NCBI RefSeq assembly: GCF_011440375.1
Contig: NZ_JAAOIR010000001.1
Span: 806,001 to 870,000, forward strand
Length of the DNA: 64,000 nt
Direction: 5' to 3'
From: Halorubellus sp. JP-L1
GTDB lineage: Archaea; Halobacteriota; Halobacteria; Halobacteriales; Natrialbaceae
How positions within the stretch are numbered: position 1 is the stretch's first letter; every line of letters begins with the position of its first letter. The translations under genes were made by a program, and so were the position numbers. The notes under the pieces were generated by a model. The model made no database searches, was not told where the DNA came from, and saw only the letters and a list, made by a program, of their open reading frames with translations. Shown piece after piece: positions 61,209-64,000 of the stretch.

Positions 61209-62957
61209 TCAGATCGGTTTGAGGACGCCGTCGTCGGGCTCGTAGCACTGCCCACCCATCAGCGCGTCCTGGACTGCGTCGTCGACGTCGCCCTCGGACG
61301 CGCCCGTCTCAGCGACGACGTGCTCGACGAGCGCGCTCCGCTCGACGCCGTCGCCGTCCGCCAGGTCCCGCATCGCGTCCATCACGAACGCGTCCAGGTC
61401 CACGTCCTCGGCGTCCGCCGCGTCGTCGCCAGCCGTGTCGTCGCTGGCCGCGTCCTCGGCCGCCTCGTCGACGCTCTCGTCGTCGGTCTCGTCGACGGCA
61501 GACTCCTCCGCCGCCGCGTCCGCGACTTCGGTCTCGGCCGTGGTGTCGACCGCGTCCGAGTCGTCGCCCTCCTCCGCGTCGTCCGCGACGACGTCCTCCG
61601 GCTCGGGCGCGTCGAGATCGCTCTCCTCGGGCTCGGGCACGTCGTTCCCCGAGGAGAACTCCGTCCCGTACTCTTCCTCGATCTCCTCGCGCTCCTCCTC
61701 GTCGAATTCGTACATCTGGTCCGACGTCGCGTCCGCCTCGCCACCGAGATTCCCCGGCTCGAAGTCGCCGACGCCCGCCCCCTCGTCCGCATCGGCGTCG
61801 ACGTCCCCGTCGGCGTCCGAATCCGGATCCGCGGCTGCACCGGCGTCCGCGGCTGCACCGGTGTCCGGTTCCGCACCGGCGTCCGCGTCCGCACCAGTAT
61901 CCGGTTCCGCATCTACGTCTGCGTCCGCATCCGCGTCCGCTTCCGCAACCGCATCCGTTGCAGCCTCCGGTTCTGCGTCGGACTCTGACTCGGTATCCGC
62001 CGCGGCGTCCGCGTCGGCGGGGTCGGCCGCCGCCGGCTCCGCGTCGTTCTCGACGCTGGACGCCGTCTCGGACCCCTCGACCGTCGCGTCTGCGTCGGTC
62101 GAAACCGCGTCGGTCGAGTCCGCGTCGGTCGCTGCTGCACTCGACTCGTCGTCGGCGCTCGCAGCGGATTCGGGTGCGTCCGCCGTGACCGCGCCTTCGT
62201 CAGTCGTGGTCACGGCAGCGACGGCGTCGCCGAGGTCCGTGGCGATGTCGGCGTACGTGTGCGTGCCGTCGCCGGCGTCGCTCGGCGAGCGGTCGTACGC
62301 GTCGACCTCCTCGCGGTCGCCCGCGACGACTTCCGCGGCGTCCACCGCGAGATCGTACAGGCCCGCGAGGTACGCGGGCGTCGTCCCGTAGTGGTCGAGT
62401 GCGAGCGCCGAGCCGGACGCTGCCGCAGCGGGGACGTCGCGCGCGTCGAGCGCGGCCTCGAGGTCGTCGCCGGTCGCGTCCAGTTCGGCCGCGGCGGCGA
62501 GCGTCCCGACGCGGTCGACGGTGTGCTCTGCGGTCCGGACCACCCAGCGGTCGCGCGTGTCCGCGTCGACCGTGTTGATGCTCTCCGGGCGGATGCTCGT
62601 GAACACGCGGTCGGAGTCCTCCGGCGAGAACGTCCGCGCCTTGCCCGTCACCGCGACGAACGCCGGCGGGTCGAGGCGTTCGAGCGCCGCCATCTCGTCG
62701 GGCTGGTACTGGCCGGCGTACACGACGAACGCGCCCGTCGGGTCGACGATCCGCGCCCGCAGGACGTCGTCGTTCACGTCCTCGATCTCGGTGAGGACGC
62801 CGACGACGAACAGGCGGTTCGCGCGAGCGCCCGTCGGCGTAACGACGTAGTTCGGCGCGCGCTCCTCCTCGCCCTCCTGGTAGTCGAGGTTCGCGTCGTC
62901 GAACTCCGCCGCGAACACGCGGTACGCGGTCTCGCGGTTGCCGGGGAGCTCCGTCAT
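61209..62957 (-). CDS. rpap1: RPA-associated protein (COG3390-like)
   Basis: 582 residues from ATG 62957. Residues ~1-230 are folded, with NRETAYRVFAAEFDDANLDY, LFVVGVLTEIEDVNDDVLRA and GQYQPDEMAALERLDPPAFV, an OB-like fold. A long disordered part rich in Asp, Ala and Glu (~250-500) follows, and a helical tail (AFVMDAMRDLADGDGVERSA) contains a winged-helix-like end. Its ATG overlaps the RPA stop (62954-62957). By analogy with Haloferax it binds the RPA subunit and is needed for its function. Confidence 0.85.
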   Translation of the reverse strand: MTELPGNRETAYRVFAAEFDDANLDYQEGEEERAPNYVVTPTGARANRLFVVGVLTEIEDVNDDVLRARIVDPTGAFVVYAGQYQPDEMAALERLDPPAFVAVTGKARTFSPEDSDRVFTSIRPESINTVDADTRDRWVVRTAEHTVDRVGTLAAAAELDATGDDLEAALDARDVPAAAASGSALALDHYGTTPAYLAGLYDLAVDAAEVVAGDREEVDAYDRSPSDAGDGTHTYADIATDLGDAVAAVTTTDEGAVTADAPESAASADDESSAAATDADSTDAVSTDADATVEGSETASSVENDAEPAAADPADADAAADTESESDAEPEAATDAVAEADADADADVDAEPDTGADADAGAEPDTGAAADAGAAADPDSDADGDVDADADEGAGVGDFEPGNLGGEADATSDQMYEFDEEEREEIEEEYGTEFSSGNDVPEPEESDLDAPEPEDVVADDAEEGDDSDAVDTTAETEVADAAAEESAVDETDDESVDEAAEDAASDDTAGDDAADAEDVDLDAFVMDAMRDLADGDGVERSALVEHVVAETGASEGDVDDAVQDALMGGQCYEPDDGVLKPI

Positions 62958-64000
62958 GCTCTCACCTCCTCGAGGAAGGCACGGGCGCGTTCGGCGGGGT
63001 CGTCCTCCACGCGCTCGAACGTGCTCGCGTCCAGGTTCCCGCCGTACTCGTCGACCGACAGGTGCCCGCGCACGCGGAACTCGGGGCCGACGATCTCCTC
63101 GCGGATGTCGTCCGCGACGACCTCCTGGTCCATCGCCTCCCGCGCCTGCTCCTTCGCGTCCTCCAAGGTGCCGCCGTACACGCGCTCGCTGAGGTCGCGG
63201 TCGAGCACGACCGTCGTCGTCGCGGTGCCGTCGTCGAGGATCGCCTTCACGCGCATGTCGTCCTCCGCGTCGACCTCCCCGTGACTCCGGCACTGGCCGT
63301 TCTGGACGACGCGATTGCACTCCGGACAGCGCTGGATGAGCCCGGAGCCGTCCCGGACCTCGATCACGTTCCCGGAGACCTCGACGTCGTACACGCCACC
63401 GCCCGTGACGGCGTCGAAGATGCTGTCCGCGGCGACTGCGTCGCCGACCTCGATCTCACGGTCGAGTTCCGTGACCGTCGAGAACTCGCTCACGTTCAGT
63501 TCGGGGACGCCGCGATACTCGCGGACGTACCCGTTCTCGATGCGGACGTTCCCGCCGGCTTCGATGGCCGCGTTCGCCGTCCAGTCCGTGAACGGCAACC
63601 GTCCGGTCTCGTCGGCGAGCACGCCGCTGAGGATGTCCGTCTCGCCGTCCCGGCCGTCGATGGTTCGGCGCTCGACCTCCTCGATCGTCACCTCGACGTT
63701 CCGGCCGCGGTCGCCCGGCGACAGCTCGCGGACGGTGCGGTCCCCGCCGACGTCGTAGGGGACCTCGAGCGCGTCGTCGAGGACGCTGACGCTCGTCGAC
63801 TCCCCGAGGTTCAGTTCGGGTTCGCCCTCCCACTCGCGGACGCCCGCGTTCCCGACCTGGAGCGTCTGCCCGGTCTCCAGCCCGAAGTCGTTCCACGCCG
63901 TGAAGTCGATCGTCCCCGTCTCGTCGGCGAACTCGCCCTCGTAGATCGTCTGCGTGTCGCCCTGGTACTGGATGGAGCGCCGACCGACAACGAGCACGCG
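62954..64000 (-). CDS. rpa1: Replication protein A (ssDNA-binding), C-terminal part
   Basis: The frame runs off the right edge, so the N-terminus is missing; at least 348 residues are present. At least two OB folds are seen (TIYEGEFADETGTIDFTAWN; DILSGVLADETGRLPFTDW), followed by a zinc finger CPECNRVVQNGQCRSHG and a C-terminal domain ending VEDDPAERARAFLEEVRA. RPA coats single-stranded DNA in replication and repair. It is first in the visible operon and overlaps rpap1 by four bases. Confidence 0.92.
   Translation of the reverse strand, partial: RVLVVGRRSIQYQGDTQTIYEGEFADETGTIDFTAWNDFGLETGQTLQVGNAGVREWEGEPELNLGESTSVSVLDDALEVPYDVGGDRTVRELSPGDRGRNVEVTIEEVERRTIDGRDGETDILSGVLADETGRLPFTDWTANAAIEAGGNVRIENGYVREYRGVPELNVSEFSTVTELDREIEVGDAVAADSIFDAVTGGGVYDVEVSGNVIEVRDGSGLIQRCPECNRVVQNGQCRSHGEVDAEDDMRVKAILDDGTATTTVVLDRDLSERVYGGTLEDAKEQAREAMDQEVVADDIREEIVGPEFRVRGHLSVDEYGGNLDASTFERVEDDPAERARAFLEEVRA

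Noticed and set aside
61780-61960. Asp-Ala repeat tract in rpap1 as a separate element
   Set aside because: It is in frame within a disordered acidic linker that is normal for haloarchaeal RPA-associated proteins.

Overview
The window is a stretch of a haloarchaeal chromosome (class Halobacteria; genus not determined). The evidence is very high G+C, strongly acidic proteins, Asp/Glu/Ala-rich linkers, archaeal-type genes (uL11, uL1-uL10-P1 order, aEF-1beta, Cdc48, RPA with associated genes, a UPF0212 protein, a HEWD protein), and many genes whose TATA-like element lies about 27 bases before the start codon, as in leaderless haloarchaeal transcripts. No rRNA, tRNA, CRISPR array, transposase, integrase or replication-origin gene was seen.

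Layout. 1-6.4 kb: the end of leuB, small stress genes, rpl11, a histidine kinase, and the rpl1-rpl10-rpl12 operon behind a structured leader. 6.5-20.7 kb: housekeeping and metabolism, including a TctA-like permease, a zinc-finger/aEF-1beta pair, TraB and M50 membrane proteins, an arsR-arsM arsenic pair, purM, a CBS regulator with a palindromic operator, a moaC/nnr pair, acylphosphatase and an M24 peptidase. 21-35 kb: an accessory metabolic region with hotdog thioesterases, an unusual M24 protein, a phenylacetate-CoA-ligase-like enzyme divergent from a Tat-exported LivJ-fused LivHM-LivG-LivF transporter, a VOC protein, a tandem-duplicated EthD protein and an HD protein. This could be uptake and CoA activation of an aromatic or branched acid. 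35-40 kb: BofA-like and zinc-ribbon small proteins, then a two-gene unit in which a membrane protein with a cytoplasmic-type domain precedes a 1002-residue protein with an actin/Hsp70-fold-like head, a ~500-residue heptad-repeat coiled coil and a C-terminal membrane anchor. 40-48.5 kb: an epimerase, a lower-G+C YihY gene, a TPP enzyme coupled to an EthD protein, pckA, cutA, an HD hydrolase and an MBL hydrolase. 48.8-64 kb: information processing and envelope, with a degenerate DHH/RecJ-like protein, small conserved haloarchaeal proteins, a Cdc48 ATPase, archaetidylserine decarboxylase, an Lhr helicase, an unknown acidic protein, and the rpa-rpap-rpe ssDNA-binding operon running off the right edge.

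The most promising undescribed system is the membrane-tethered actin-like/coiled-coil pair at 35.7-39.8 kb. Other points worth checking are a possible structured RNA between arsM and purM, mini-ORFs that bridge the liv genes with overlaps at both ends, the degenerate DHH protein, the M24 protein lacking a metal ligand, and the Ser-Ser cleavage site in the decarboxylase.
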